Source of the DNA: Narthecium ossifragum | Lineage: Eukaryota > Streptophyta > Magnoliopsida > Dioscoreales > Nartheciaceae | Length of the DNA stretch: 64,000 bases | Reading direction: 5' to 3' | NCBI GenBank assembly: GCA_963920575.1 | Contig: OY986974.1 | Span: forward strand, 22,427,042 to 22,491,041 | Part shown: piece after piece, positions 1 through 10,941 of the stretch | Position numbering within the stretch: the stretch's first letter is position 1 | Layout: the number at the start of each line of letters is the position of its first letter | Program-made: the position numbers and the translations under genes | Notes under the pieces: model-generated | Databases searched by the model: none | What the model was told of the DNA's origin: nothing | Seen by the model: the letters and a program-made list of their open reading frames with translations, nothing else

Positions 1-512
1 GGAAGAGAGGGAGTGGTGAGGGGAGAGCGACGGAGAGAGCGAGGGAGGAAGACAGCGAGGGGGCGAGAGTGTGAGAGAGAGCGAGGGAGAAAGAGGGTGG
101 CGGCGGAGAGATATAGAGGAGGAAGGGAGCGAGGGAAGGAAGAGAGAGTGTGCCTGAGAGGGAGGGAGGGAGAAAGCGAGGGAGGAAGAGCGAGAGGGGG
201 CGAGAAAGAGAGAGTGGATTAGAGCGTAGGAGGTAGCGAGCGAGGGCCGAGAGTGCCCTTATGTTTGATCAACCACCTTTTCTTCCATACGAATTTATTG
301 GTTTTATCGATGAATTACTTCTAGAATTCACATGGAATCCTTACTTATGCGTATAGGTATCGCGAGTGGGGAGGGAACGAGAGAGTGCGATGGAGGGAGA
401 AAGCGAAGCTGGGCGAGAGACTAAGGCGGAGAGCAATGGAGAGAGAGAGCGAGGGCGAGAGAGTGCGGCGGAGACCGATGGAGGGAGAACGCGAGGGAGG
501 AAGATAGAAGTA
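1..512. repeat. GA-rich simple repeat (left array)
   Basis: Purine-rich sequence built from irregular units such as GAGAGCGAGGGAGGAAGAG fills 1-240 and about 360-505, with about 120 bp of ordinary sequence between. It lies just downstream, in the minus sense, of the left GRF zinc-finger gene, as the array at 6413-7240 does for the right copy. The long open frames in it are low-complexity Arg/Glu strings and are not credible genes. Confidence 0.9.
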
Positions 513-519
513 GCATAAT

Positions 520-1700
520 ATTTCTTGGAAGCTGCCAAGGAGTACCATAATAATTCTTACAAGTGGACAGATTACTTGTATAATAGGGGTAAATACGTGC
601 AGTTATGACCTGCCAATGAAATACAGTGTACAGTAGACAGAAATAGCGGAGGTCAATATTACAGCAATCTGGTATGCCTCGCACTTGAGCTTCAATCGAT
701 GGTTTTCTTGCTTCCGCCGGGAAACCATGACGTCTCTCTCATCCACTAACCTTGTACCAGCGCTCGCGTATGCTCTGGTCAGCTCAGCCTCCATCCGATA
801 GAGGATGTCTTCATCATACCAGATGAAGAAGTTGCAGCCACCATGCTCCTGTAGACGCCAACACAAGTCATGGACAAGGTCAGCAGGGGTAGCTACGGAA
901 TTCTTAAACAGTGCGGCGAGAATGGACTAACAGCATCTCACCCATGGTGTTGCACAGGCCAGGTACGTCCTGCCGTCGGTCTGCTCTGTCCGAGTGGTCT
1001 TTAAGAGGGCCCTTTTACCGCACCAGCACTGGCATATCGTGTCCGACCCCCTCGAGGTTGCGATGGCTCCACTGCTGAGGTGTGGAGTCGTGATCGATCC
1101 TTGCATCCTCGACATGGTGCCTTCCGATGGCCGTGGCCGGTTTAGTATGAATTCAGCGGGCGAGGTCGTCGTCTTATTTGCCCCTTCTCGCTCGTGAGTC
1201 GTGGCCATTAAAAAGGTTTTGAGAGGGGCGGGAGTGCAGGTCCAAAACCCCTTCAGTGCGCGGGAAGAGCTTCAAAACCGGTGACGTGACAGTTTTACCG
1301 TCATCTTTCTTTAACGCCGTACAGCGCATGTCGCACGGCAGGTGTCACATACAAAACGCTGGGTACTAACACGTGGGAAGAAAAGCCTACGTGGCAAACA
1401 CTCCCAATTGGAGATTCTCTTCCTACTCAATGTGAAGGAATTCGCTTTTCTTATATACGTCCGGATGCTGGACGGCATCGGGGACAGGTGACCTTCATGA
1501 AGATCGGGGAGTCGTCGGTGGTGTTGGCCGATCTCGAGGGAAGTCCGTGATGGGGCAGGTGATCGAGCGTCGTCGCCTTCGTAAGAGGAGCATCGGGAAG
1601 AGATCAAGTACACAGCGTATCGTTATAAGCAGTAATAATGCCCTCCTAAAAGAATGGAATCCCATCATAAAAGCACGGATTCCTTCATCTCTCTCTCCGC
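520..1700 (-). repeat. Left copy of GRF-gene direct duplication
   Basis: This block aligns along most of its length with about 7260-8535 in the same orientation. Shared landmarks are the gene exons, the intron, the promoter-side stretch with TACTAACACGTGGGAAGAAA, and an end segment beginning GAATGGAATCC. A further short copy of that end segment lies at about 6254-6322, upstream of the PMD gene. The copies have many substitutions and small indels, so the duplication is not recent. Outer boundaries are not sharp because GA repeats adjoin one side. Confidence 0.8.
603..1208 (-). CDS. GRF-type zinc-finger protein, copy A (two exons)
   Basis: Two exons, 1208-942 and 848-603, are separated by a 93-bp intron with a GTGAGA donor and CTACAG acceptor, giving an uninterrupted product of about 170 residues. 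The GRF zinc finger runs from about residue 59 to 102: Cys61-Trp-Cys63-Gly, then TEQTDGR, Cys85, and after the splice GGCNFFIWYDE with Cys94. A charged, probably helical stretch follows, then a hydrophobic C-terminal segment near residues 147-166 that could be a membrane anchor. GRF fingers in known proteins bind single-stranded nucleic acid; the role of these small plant proteins is not established. The correct reconstruction of the finger across the intron is strong support for a real gene. It is intact, in contrast to copy B. Confidence 0.75.
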
Positions 1701-1949
1701 CCTCGCCCTTGCAAACCCTATTCCCTTCTCTCCATCCATTATTTTTTCCTACCTGCGATCGTCTCCGCTGCGTTACATCTTCCAGCCGACCTCCCCCCCC
1801 CCCTCCATAAATCCTCCATTTCTATTAGACGAATACTTTGTACAAATACCTTAAAATGATCTAGTTTCGCGTAGAAGTGACAGAAGGAACATGCAAAAAT
1901 CATCAATCGACGACTCATTAGTGAGACTTTATTAGTAGATTAAAGGTTT

Positions 1950-4900
1950 TTACTTCGGAGGTCGAACCTCCCTTAGCACATCCCACATCTGTTCTAAGAT
2001 AGTGAAAGGACAATCAGAGATGACATCATCAGCCGACCTCTTCTCATAGAGCAGACGTTCATAACGGCGCAACTCCTCCCGAAGCTTGACCGTCTCGCCG
2101 TCGAGCGTCACCTCCTCAGCGTCTATTCGTCTACAAAGCTGCTCTCGCTGTGTCCACTCCGTCGCCAATGCCGCCTCCAGCTCGACGATGCGCCGATCAA
2201 CAGCAACCACCTGTTTATGCATTTCCGCAACGACAGCCTCACCCTGCCTCGAACTTTCACAGCGCCGGGATACAATGTCATCGAGGTCATTCAGCTCGCA
2301 GCTGATTTGTGCAAGCCTCTGTAGTCACTTCGCCCGTTGCTTCAACTGTGAATGACATGTAAGTAGCAAGGTGCGGAAGCTGTGAAACGTCGTATTCGGC
2401 GACTTTGGGACATTTTGCAAGGCGTGGAGAAGCCCTGGAAGAATCCCTCCTCGTGCAAGGTCCCTAAACTTCATGTCTCGGAAAGGTTCAATCGCGACCC
2501 GGAGAGCCATATGCTCATCCGGATCCGCCACACCCATATATCGATTAAAGGATGGTCGCATCTCAGCATAATGCTCAATACATTCGTCGAGGTTGCGCCC
2601 CTCCCAACCCTCGACACCAGCATTGACCTCATGACCTGCAATCGTGAGGCCACCCCTCGGAGGAGATGATGTGGTAGAGACGTGGTAATCGACGTCCGCC
2701 CCAACGGCGCCCAAGAGAGGATTCACATCAGTAGCGCTGAAAGCTGGATCCGCCTCCTCCACAACGCGCTTCCCTCTGTCGATAGACGGTTGGCCTTCTA
2801 CAGGCGGATGCTCGGTTTCGGCGTATGGAGCTACCACAACTTGGCCACTCACAGGAGCCTCCGACGTCACCAGGCCTACTTCACCAATAGAGGGGGCATT
2901 CCTACCTGAGGCAGGCTCAACAACCACTAAAGTCGCTGCGGCCAATGGTGAAGTTGATGGCACAGCCACCGGCGGTGTGGCGAGGGAAGTAACATCCAAC
3001 GGAACGTCACGAGAGGAGGCTTCTTCCTCATCTGTAGTTGCCTCGCCCCTTTCCTCGGCAGTCATCTCAAGAGGCCGCCCTATCCTCGCCAAGGCAGAAG
3101 CTATTGACTCCCTGACCTCCGACCTTCGCTCCCTGACCTCCGACCTTCGCTGCGCGACGCCTTGTTCATGGAATCGGACAGCTAAAAGAGCCAATGACAA
3201 AGATAAGAAAGGATAAACATAAGCAGAAAGACGGGTTCACGAAGACAATACGTCATACTCTTATACCTGCATAAAAACTACGTCGGGTCCCTTCCCTCAT
3301 CAAGGTCTCCCTGTATTCGCGAGCGTCCACTCCAGTCGTTCGCTCCGAGGAAGTTGAGTGCAGGCCTCGTTCATCTCCAGCGTCGAGTCGTGATGGGCTA
3401 GCAGTAGCCCTAGAATCAGGCTCAGCCGCGGATTGGGACGTCGATGTTTTCCCCTCATACCTCTCCCGGATGACGGGAACCGTTGGTTCAACCTCTTTTG
3501 GAGGGGCGGACACGGGAGATGTTCCGGGGTCGACCGCCCGGACATGGTCCTCAATCCGGCCGCCACGCGAGGAGGTCATGGCAAGTGACCTCATTCGCGG
3601 CCGGAGCGGCTCGTCATCATCATCATCGTCGTCATCATCCCTTTTCCGCTTCGGAGCTAAATTCGATGGAGTGCAATGAGGGAAAACATTTTTGAAGCAG
3701 CAGCAGACAAAAGATCAAAATACAAGATACTAACCCCCGGGTGCATTCCCTTTTTGTGACCTTGGCGAAGGAGATTCGTCACCTTCATCACCACTGTCAT
3801 CACCACCTCGAGGCCCTAACCCAGAGGTGATTAAATCAAATAACATAAGTCAATTAAAAAAAAACAACAACAACAAACACTGGGTGTTGAACTTACTTCG
3901 AGGCCCGAGGACTACATATAACGGCACCAGACGAGGAGTTACCCGACGATTCAGGACCTGGAGATGATCCTGGAATGGTCCCCACCATTGCAGAAAGGTC
4001 TCGGAACACTGGGCTCGGCGGTCGATATCGGCGGGGAAGCGGACGTCCATCGGAGCTTTATCGTACCGCTGATGACCCTCAGGTGCTTCAGCCACCGAAG
4101 CCTTGCGCCGGTCGGACATGTTCCGCTGCCGCGTAAAGAATGGAAGTGGCAGTAGCTGGGTGAGCCCGAACTGCCGGGCAAGGAAACTCGGGGAGTATGG
4201 CTCCAAATACAGGTCAGTATCGAACACGCCCAACTCCCGTGGGACACATACCATCGTCCAGAAGTCCGTGTCGGCGCAGACGTCTCGGAGTCGATCAGTA
4301 GATCCGAAGCCGGCGACGTCCCACGCCATCCACTTGCGCCGTGGATCAGGCGTCGAGATCCCTTCAAAAACCGTGGCAAAAGGGATGGTAGGGGATCTGG
4401 CCCGAGAAGCGAGGTATCGCCCCATGATGCCTTGCTCCGCGCGAGCAGGCATAAATTGGATGGGGTCCTTCGGCTCTGGCACCAAACTCGACTGGCCCGG
4501 AAAGTAGGCATGGGCCCATAACTGCACCAGCCACATGGGACCGGAATATCCTCGCTTGAAACGGCGCCGGTATGCTTCCCCTAGGCAGCGGTATGCCATA
4601 CCAAGAAGAAAGGGACCAAAAGCTACCTTAATGTCCGAGAGGGCTAGGTGCTCCGCCAAGGGCAACCACGAATTCGACATCCTCGAGGACCGGTTGCAAG
4701 AGATGAACTTATTCAACCAGTAGTTGAAAAACGCTACCAACTCCCGAGCGGAAAGTGGACCCGATTCCTTCTTCTCGTCGTGGAGATACTGGGAGTACGA
4801 ATTGCAAGCGTCCGGCCATTGAGACGCCTGCAGCGAACTGGGAGTAGACGTCCTCTTCTTCAGGAAACTTGAACAGTCCTCACCCGAGACTGAGGTGTTC

Positions 4901-5466
4901 GTCAAGAAGAAGACATCGGCCAGCGTGATGGAGAGGGGCCCGTCCGGGAGCATGAAGCAGTTGTACTCAACGCTCCAGAAACAAAGGAGGGACAATAGCA
5001 GCGGCCCGTCAACAGGCTGATAAGGAAGACGAAGAAGGTCTTCAAGCTGCATCTTCTGAACCTGACTATGACCCCACAAGTCAGCCATCACCCGTTCAAC
5101 CCATTCGTCAAAATCATTGTCGGCAGCGGGCCACCCCTTTTGGATTCTAACATGAACCCATTGATCAAAGGAGTGAGGAAGTTCGGAAGAAAAAACAAGA
5201 GGGGATTCAGCAATCGCCGGATAAGAGGCCCGCAGCTTTGCGAATACGTCGATCCTCGACGTTGGGATCATCATGGCCGGGCCTAAGCCGTACCGCTTCC
5301 GAGCGATCAGGTCTTCTTGCACGAAGAAGAGTTTGGGGAGCAAAGTCGCGCCGTCCTCCCCAAGTAAAAAGCGCTCGAAGAAAGTGGCGGACGGGCGTAA
5401 AAAGTCAAGGAACGTGACCACCGGTCCTCCCAGAGACGAGGAAGCCGGGCTCTCGGCGTCAGACAT
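1950..5466 (-). pseudogene. Plant mobile domain (PMD) protein gene, four exons, one in-frame stop
   Basis: Four phase-compatible exons are visible: 5466-3897, 3815-3735, 3656-3267 and 3181-1950, with donors GTAAGT, GTTAGT and GTATAA and AG acceptors. Together they make 1091 codons in one frame except for a TGA at 2325-2327. Exon 1 holds a PMD (aminotransferase-like) domain, recognised by FWSVEYNCFMLPDGP followed by SITLADVFFLTNTSVSGED. Exon 3 starts with a basic PKRKR patch, a likely nuclear signal, followed by eight acidic residues. Exon 4 ends in a Glu/Arg-rich predicted coiled coil, now beyond the stop. PMD proteins occur as host genes (MAIN/MAIL family, gene silencing and genome stability) and inside transposons. 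The flanking duplication suggests the transposon type. One nonsense change (possibly CGA to TGA) separates it from an intact gene; if transcribed, the product would lack the coiled coil. No transposase or reverse transcriptase accompanies it. Confidence 0.75.
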
Positions 5467-6412
5467 GGCGAGCGAATTCTAAGGGGGCTAAGGTTGCAAA
5501 GGCGAGAGGATAGACGGAAGCAAGGGAAGGGGACGAGGGAAGCGGACGGAAGGCAGGATCCCAAAAACTTAGGGTTTGATAGCTTTTATCCAACCCTGCA
5601 AAGACTTTTTTGGCCTGCACGTCGCTACGAATCACGTCATTCGTGCAAAAGTGCGGCAATTGTGTTATCGAGGATAATAATCGTACCGCGGCTCCCATCC
5701 ATCATATCAACTTTTCGGCGATCGTCGATCCAAACACGTTATAGCCATCTGGGAAGCTATAATCATGCTGCATCAAACGGACGCGACATATGGACGAATC
5801 GGATGCGAAGCTCATGGATCCAATGTGGCGCACTTTTCCTCGCCGACTTCTTCCGCTGCTCAAGAGATACTCCATTGGATCCCCCGGGCCATAGTAAAAT
5901 TATTTTTACGGCACAGAAATCCACGCGCAATAAAAGGAACGTCGGCCAATGAGAATAATGTTCACATTAAATGCGACTGGACGGCTCAGTTGAAATCCCC
6001 GACATCACTCCGCCACGCTTATGATACTATAATGACACCGCATTTATTGCGATGCGATTCTCCAACGCGAGGCTCGAGGCGTCTAACTTTCTTCTATAAT
6101 CATGCTGCATCAAACGGACGCGACATGTGGACAAATCGGATTCAATTTTCGAAGGAATACTTCAAACCCGTCTTCCGATCGTAAAGATATCATTTTCTTA
6201 AGTTCATCCTCACAAATAAAATATCTAAGGAATACTCCAAATCCTCAAAAAAGAATGGAATCCCTTGCTTTACAAAGGATACCATCATAAAAGCACGGAT
6301 TCCTTCATCTCTCTCTCCGCCCAATAACCCAAAGCCCCGATGCCGATCGATCACTCTGAGCTTCGAGGGCGGACGGGGTCAAGTCGAGAGTGGACGTGGC
6401 GACGTCTAGGGA
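5467..6412. other. Upstream region of the PMD gene with internal repeats
   Basis: No coding sequence is recognised. A motif of about 30 bp beginning ATCATGCTGCATCAAACGG occurs at about 5763 and again at about 6099, so part of this region is internally duplicated. The end segment at about 6254-6322 (GAATGGAATCC...) is shared with the regions upstream of both GRF gene copies, suggesting the genes share promoter-proximal sequence. Confidence 0.6.
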
Positions 6413-7240
6413 AAAGCGAGGGAGGAAGAGATAGAGAGAGCGATGGAGGGAAAAAGTGAGGGAGGAAGAGAGAGATGGAGAGAGAGCGAGGGAGGAAGAG
6501 ATAGAGAGGGCGGAAGAGAGAGATAGAGAGAGAGCGAGGGAGGAAGAGATAGAGAGGGAGGAAGAGAGAGATAGAGAGAGAGCGAGGGAGGGAAAGAGAT
6601 ATAGAGAGAGCGAGGGAGGAAGAGAGAGAGAGAGCGAGGGGGGAAGAGAGAGAGAGAGAGAGAGAGAGCGATGGAGGGAAAAGCGAGGGAGGAAGAGATA
6701 GAGAGAGCGATGGAGGGAAAAAGTGAGGGAGGAAGAGAGAGATGGAGAGAGAGCGAGGGAGGAAGAGATAGAGAGGGCGGAAGAGAGAGATAGAGAGAGA
6801 GCGAGGGAGGAAGAGATAGAGAGGGAGGAAGAGAGAGATAGAGAGAGAGCGAGGGAGGAAGAGAGAGAGAGAGCGAGGGAGGGAGGAAGAGAGAGAGAGC
6901 GATGGATGGAAAAGCGAGGGAGGAAGAGATAGAGAGAGCGATGGAGGGAAAAAGTGAGGGAGGAAGAGAGAGATATAGAGAGAGCGAGGGAGGAAGAGAT
7001 AGAGAGGGAGGAAGAGAGAGATAGAGAGAGAGAGCGAGGGAGAGAGAGAGAGAGCGAGGGATAGAGAAAGCGAGGGAGGAAGAGAGAGGAGAAAGACAGA
7101 GAGAGCGATGGAGGGAAAAAGCGAGGGAGGGAGAGAGAGAGAGAGAGAGAGAGAGCGAGGATAGAGACAGCGAGGGAGGAAGAGAGAGAGAGAGCGAGGG
7201 ATAGAGAAAGCGAGGGATGAAGAGAGAGAGAGAGCGAGGG
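6413..7240. repeat. GA-rich repeat array with higher-order units
   Basis: Purine-only sequence dominated by GAGGGAGGAAGAG and AGAGAGAG. A larger unit, starting near GCGAGGGAGGAAGAGATAG and including GCGATGGAGGGAAAAAG, recurs at about 6415, 6682 and 6912, so the array grew by duplication of segments of about 230-270 bp. Long Arg/Glu open frames here are by-products of the repeat. Confidence 0.9.
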
Positions 7241-7259
7241 ACCTTCGAGATTTAGCGGA

Positions 7260-8535
7260 GACAGCTTATGAAGTCCATAGGAATAGCATAATAATTCCTA
7301 CAAGTGGCCAATTTACTTGTATAATTGATACATGCAAACATGCAGTTATGACCTGCCATTGCAATAGAGACTATACATTGTACAGTAGACAGAAATGGCC
7401 AAGGTAGAGATTGCAGCAATCTTGTATGTCATGCAGTTGAGCTTCAATCGATGGTTTTCTTGCTCCAGCCGGGCCACGAAGACGTCCCTCTCATCCACTA
7501 AGCTTGTACCAGTGCTCGAATATGCTCTGGTCAGCTCAGCCTTCTCCCGATCGAAGACTTCTTCATCGTGCCAGATGAAGAAGCTGCAACCACCATGCTC
7601 CTGTAGACGCCAACAAAAGGGGACAAGGTCACAATGTAGCTGCGGAGTTGTTAAACAGGGTGGCGGGAATGGACTAAGAGCATCTTACCCATGGTGTTGC
7701 ACAGGCCAGGAACCTCCTGCCGTAGGTCTGCTCTGTACGCAATGTCAATAAGCGGGCCTCAAAACCGCAAAAGCAGTGGCATGTGCTGTCCGACCCCCTC
7801 GACTTTGCGATGGATCCGCTGCTGATTTGTGGAGTCGTGGTCAATCCGCTGCTGATTTTAAGAGTCGTGGTCGATCCGCTGCTGATTTTTAGAGTGGTGG
7901 TCGATCCTTGCCTCCTCGACATGGTGCCTTTCCGATGGCCGTGGCCGGTTTAGTCCGAATTCGGCGGGCGAGGTCGTCGTCTTATTTGCCCCTTCTTGCT
8001 CGTGAGTCGTGGCCATTAAATAGTTCTTGACAGGGGCGGGAGTGGTGGTCCAAAACCGCTTCTGTGCGCGGGAAGAGCTTCAAAACCGGTGACGTGACCG
8101 GTTTACCGTCATCTTTCTTTAACGCCGTCCAGCGGACGTCGCACGGCAGGTGTCACATATAATCGCTGGGTACTAACACGTGGGAAGAAAAGCCTACGTG
8201 GCAAACACTCCGAAGTGCAGATTCTCTTCGTACTAAACGTGAAGGAAACTGCAAAGTTTCCTAATATGCGTCCAGACGCTAGACGGCATCGGGGACAGGT
8301 GAGCTTCGTGAAGATCGGGGCGTCGTCGATGGCGTTGGCCGATCTCGAGGGGAGTCCGAGATGGGGCAGGTCATCGAGCGTCGTCGGCTTGGTGAGAGGA
8401 GCCTCGGGAAGAGACAAAGTACACAGCGTATGGTTATAAGCACTAATAATTCCCTCCTAAACGAATGGAATCCGTTGCTTTGGGAAGGATACCATCAACA
8501 AGTAGCACAGATTCCTTCATCGCTCTCTCCGCCCT
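7260..8535 (-). repeat. Right copy of GRF-gene direct duplication
   Basis: Counterpart of about 520-1700, containing the second GRF gene, its intron and its upstream region to the GAATGGAATCC segment. It is followed by a poly-G run at about 8565-8582. Confidence 0.8.
7346..7922 (-). CDS. GRF-type zinc-finger protein, copy B (two exons, altered start)
   Basis: Exons 7922-7689 and 7600-7346 flank a short intron with a GTAAGA donor and CTACAG acceptor, giving about 162 residues. The GRF finger is complete: Cys50, Cys52-Gly, TEQTYGR, Cys74 and, after the splice, GGC with Cys83 followed by FFIWHDE. A charged segment and hydrophobic C-terminus follow as in copy A. Relative to copy A, one extra base in a run of A near 7927-7930 throws the original upstream ATG out of frame, so the first usable ATG is internal, at 7922. 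Just after it, three tandem 10-residue repeats (TTTLKISSG type, about 7817-7905) replace the single unit of copy A. The domain is kept but the N-terminus is remodelled. Whether it is expressed cannot be told. Confidence 0.65.
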
Positions 8536-8560
8536 CGGCCTTGCAAACGAGGAGAGAGAG

Positions 8561-9246
8561 ATGATGGGGGGGGGGGGGGGGGTGGGCCCTCTCAGCAGGT
8601 ACATCGAGTAGAGGAATAGATGGGGGATCGGATATTACAAGGTATTTCTTCAAATATTTGAGGCATTTCTTTACATATGACCAGGCATTACGTGAATAAT
8701 ATTACGGGGGAGCATGTCAAGCGTCCGGCACGACGGGCCTGCCATCGCCTTCTCCACCGGCTTGCTAGCCACAGCCTCGCGCCGCCGGCTCGCCAGCCAT
8801 CCCCCTCTCTCCTCTATCCTCTTACAAGAGTGCCGTGTCAGACGACATTTAAAGCGGAGAGAAAAACGCGGTGGGAGAGTGCCAAGCCGAACCGATGACG
8901 TGGCGAGGGGCACTTTGGTCTCAGGTTTGGGGATTCGGCCTGATTTGTAAACAAACACGAAAGTGTCCCTCGATTGACAAATCTCAGTGGCCCCACCTGG
9001 GGCAAGGTCCTCGACCATATGAGGAAGGCCGGTGCGCCAGTCCGGCAGCCGCGTCCTCGGTGCCCCCCACCTGAGTTCGGACCCGTGGAGCACCCTACCA
9101 TGGGTGAGATCTATCGGGAGCACCGGGCGTTCCAGGACACGGTGCTGCGGCGGTTGGACGAGGTAGACGCGCGCGACGCCGCCCTACGCCAGGACATCGC
9201 CGCCCTTCGCCAGGACCACCGCACTTCATCAGGTCACGTCGAGTAT
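8561..9246 (+). other. Unassigned region, possible retroelement gag remnant
   Basis: After a poly-G run there is GC-rich sequence with an open frame from about 8974 into the adjoining LTR. It includes a helical heptad-like stretch (RRLDEVDARDAALRQDI) resembling the coiled coil near the start of some plant Ty3/gypsy gag proteins. No zinc knuckle or pol sequence is present. The identity is a guess; I can only say it is not clearly a host gene. Confidence 0.3.
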
Positions 9247-10814
9247 TACCCTATGGCAGGTACAAGAGCCCTCAATGAGGATTGGATCAAGTTTCGAGCT
9301 TAAATGAAGTCATTCGGGCCAGTTTTTATGAAGAAGATCGATCCTTTATTAAAGAAGGATCGATCCTTTGAAGTACATTAAGAAGAATCCAAGCGGGACA
9401 ACAAGGATCGATCCTCCATAAAGAGAAGATCGATCCCTTATGCGCATTTTTTAGTGACAGAACGCAAGTTCTGAAGGATCGATCCTCACTACAGGAAGGA
9501 TCAATCTCTCATGTGCATTTTCCAGTGACAGAACGCAACATTCTAGAGGATCGATCTCCACCTACTCTAGGATCGATCTTCATCGAGGCGCAGCCAGAAT
9601 TCAAGAAAGAAAAGATCGATCCTTTCCTATAGGAGGATCGATCCTCCACGGGACCAGCGATCACACGAAGAGGAAGATCGATCCTCTACCTTACAAGGAT
9701 CGATCCTTTTGTGCCAGCCGAGCAAAATCAATGGTTCAGATCTAATCCGAGTGGGGGAGGCTTGCTTACTATAAATAGACCCCTTATGGGGGATTTTAGG
9801 GATCTTCTCTTAGTCCTTTCTCCAGCCTTTCTATTTTCCTTACCCAATTGAGAGGAGGACTTCTTGGAGGGAATCAATGGGAGGAGAGCTTCATCAACCT
9901 CCATCCATGGATCAATCCAAGATGAGTAGCTAACTTCCTTTCTCTTGGGATTTCCATATAGTTGTAGGATTCTTTTGTAGTTTTCTTAGGGTTTTTTATG
10001 TGTAATCTTTAAGGATGATCTATTGTATGGATTTGAGCATGATTTCTGTATCTTTGTACATGGATCTTATATGTTGAATGGATGAATGCCTTTCTTTGGT
10101 ATGAGCTAGAACTTGTGCATGATAGGTGTTTGTTATTATGCCCCAATGAGTTGGATGTGCTAGAAACACATCCAATTACATTGGGATGATGAATAGCCCT
10201 AGATTAGAGATTAGGGATGCTAGAACCATCCCTATCTCTCTAATTAGAGGATCCATTCTATCTTTCTCTTGCATTGGATTCGAGGTGCTAGAACCATCTC
10301 GATCCAATGCCCGATTCCATACAATACCTTTACCTTGCGACGAATCGATCTTAATCGAAGGTTCGTTAGCGACGATAAAAGCTAATCACTTATTCGTCGA
10401 CTTTGTGAATGTGACTCTTTCTGGCGGATGATTCTAACCCGACTTCCGTTGACCAATAAGTGAGGCTAACCACCCGCTTGTCGACTTCTTGATTTCGATC
10501 GTCCCAATTGGATTACACACCTCAACTCCTTAGGAGGCTACATTAGAACCTACAATGAAATGGAGATCCCAAGACCTCTCTATATTAGTTATACTTCTCT
10601 TCGCTTAGTTAATTACTTTAATAGTCATTAATCCAAAACCCAAATCATTTTAGCTAGTTGTTTGGAGTTATCTATCGAGTACGTTAGTCAATTCTCATTT
10701 CCCTGCGGATCGACCCGGACTCCCGCTAACTACGTAGTAGTTAGTTAGGATTCGGTATAAATTATAATCTTGACGCCCTAGTCACTTTTAACTACAAGTG
10801 GTTTGGGCGCGTCA
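9247..10814 (+). mobile_element. Truncated solo LTR, Athila-type family
   Basis: The sequence matches the 5' LTR at 51521-53186 from ATTACCCTATG onward, including GTACAAGAGCCCTCAA, a TATA box in ACTATAAATAGACC at about 9768, repeated TGCTAGAACCATC motifs and the terminal GGGCGCGTCA. The first 75 or so bases of the LTR, starting TGATAAGACG, are missing, so no target-site duplication can be scored. Between about 9330 and 9715 it carries many GGATCGATCC-type palindromes. Confidence 0.85.
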
Positions 10815-10941
10815 TACATTTCCTTACGAATGATATTATTTCGCCACAAACAGCATAAATAAAAGGCATATTCTAACAGAGCAGAAGCTATTGTTTTAGG
10901 TCAGATAGCAGAATTCTTTTATTATCCTTTTAATTTTTTTC

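Noticed and set aside
13..222. Open frame of Arg/Glu-rich protein
   Set aside because: It is produced by the GA repeat; no gene-like composition.
3951..4511. Second open frame overlapping PMD exon 1
   Set aside because: Same strand, different frame, with no family pattern; it is a shadow of the PMD coding sequence.
6456..6932. Two tandem Arg/Glu-rich open frames
   Set aside because: Frames repeat because the DNA unit repeats; no start context or homology.
9330..9715. CRISPR-like array suggested by regularly spaced short repeats
   Set aside because: The repeats are 10-bp palindromes with variable spacing inside a plant LTR; no cas genes and a eukaryotic context.
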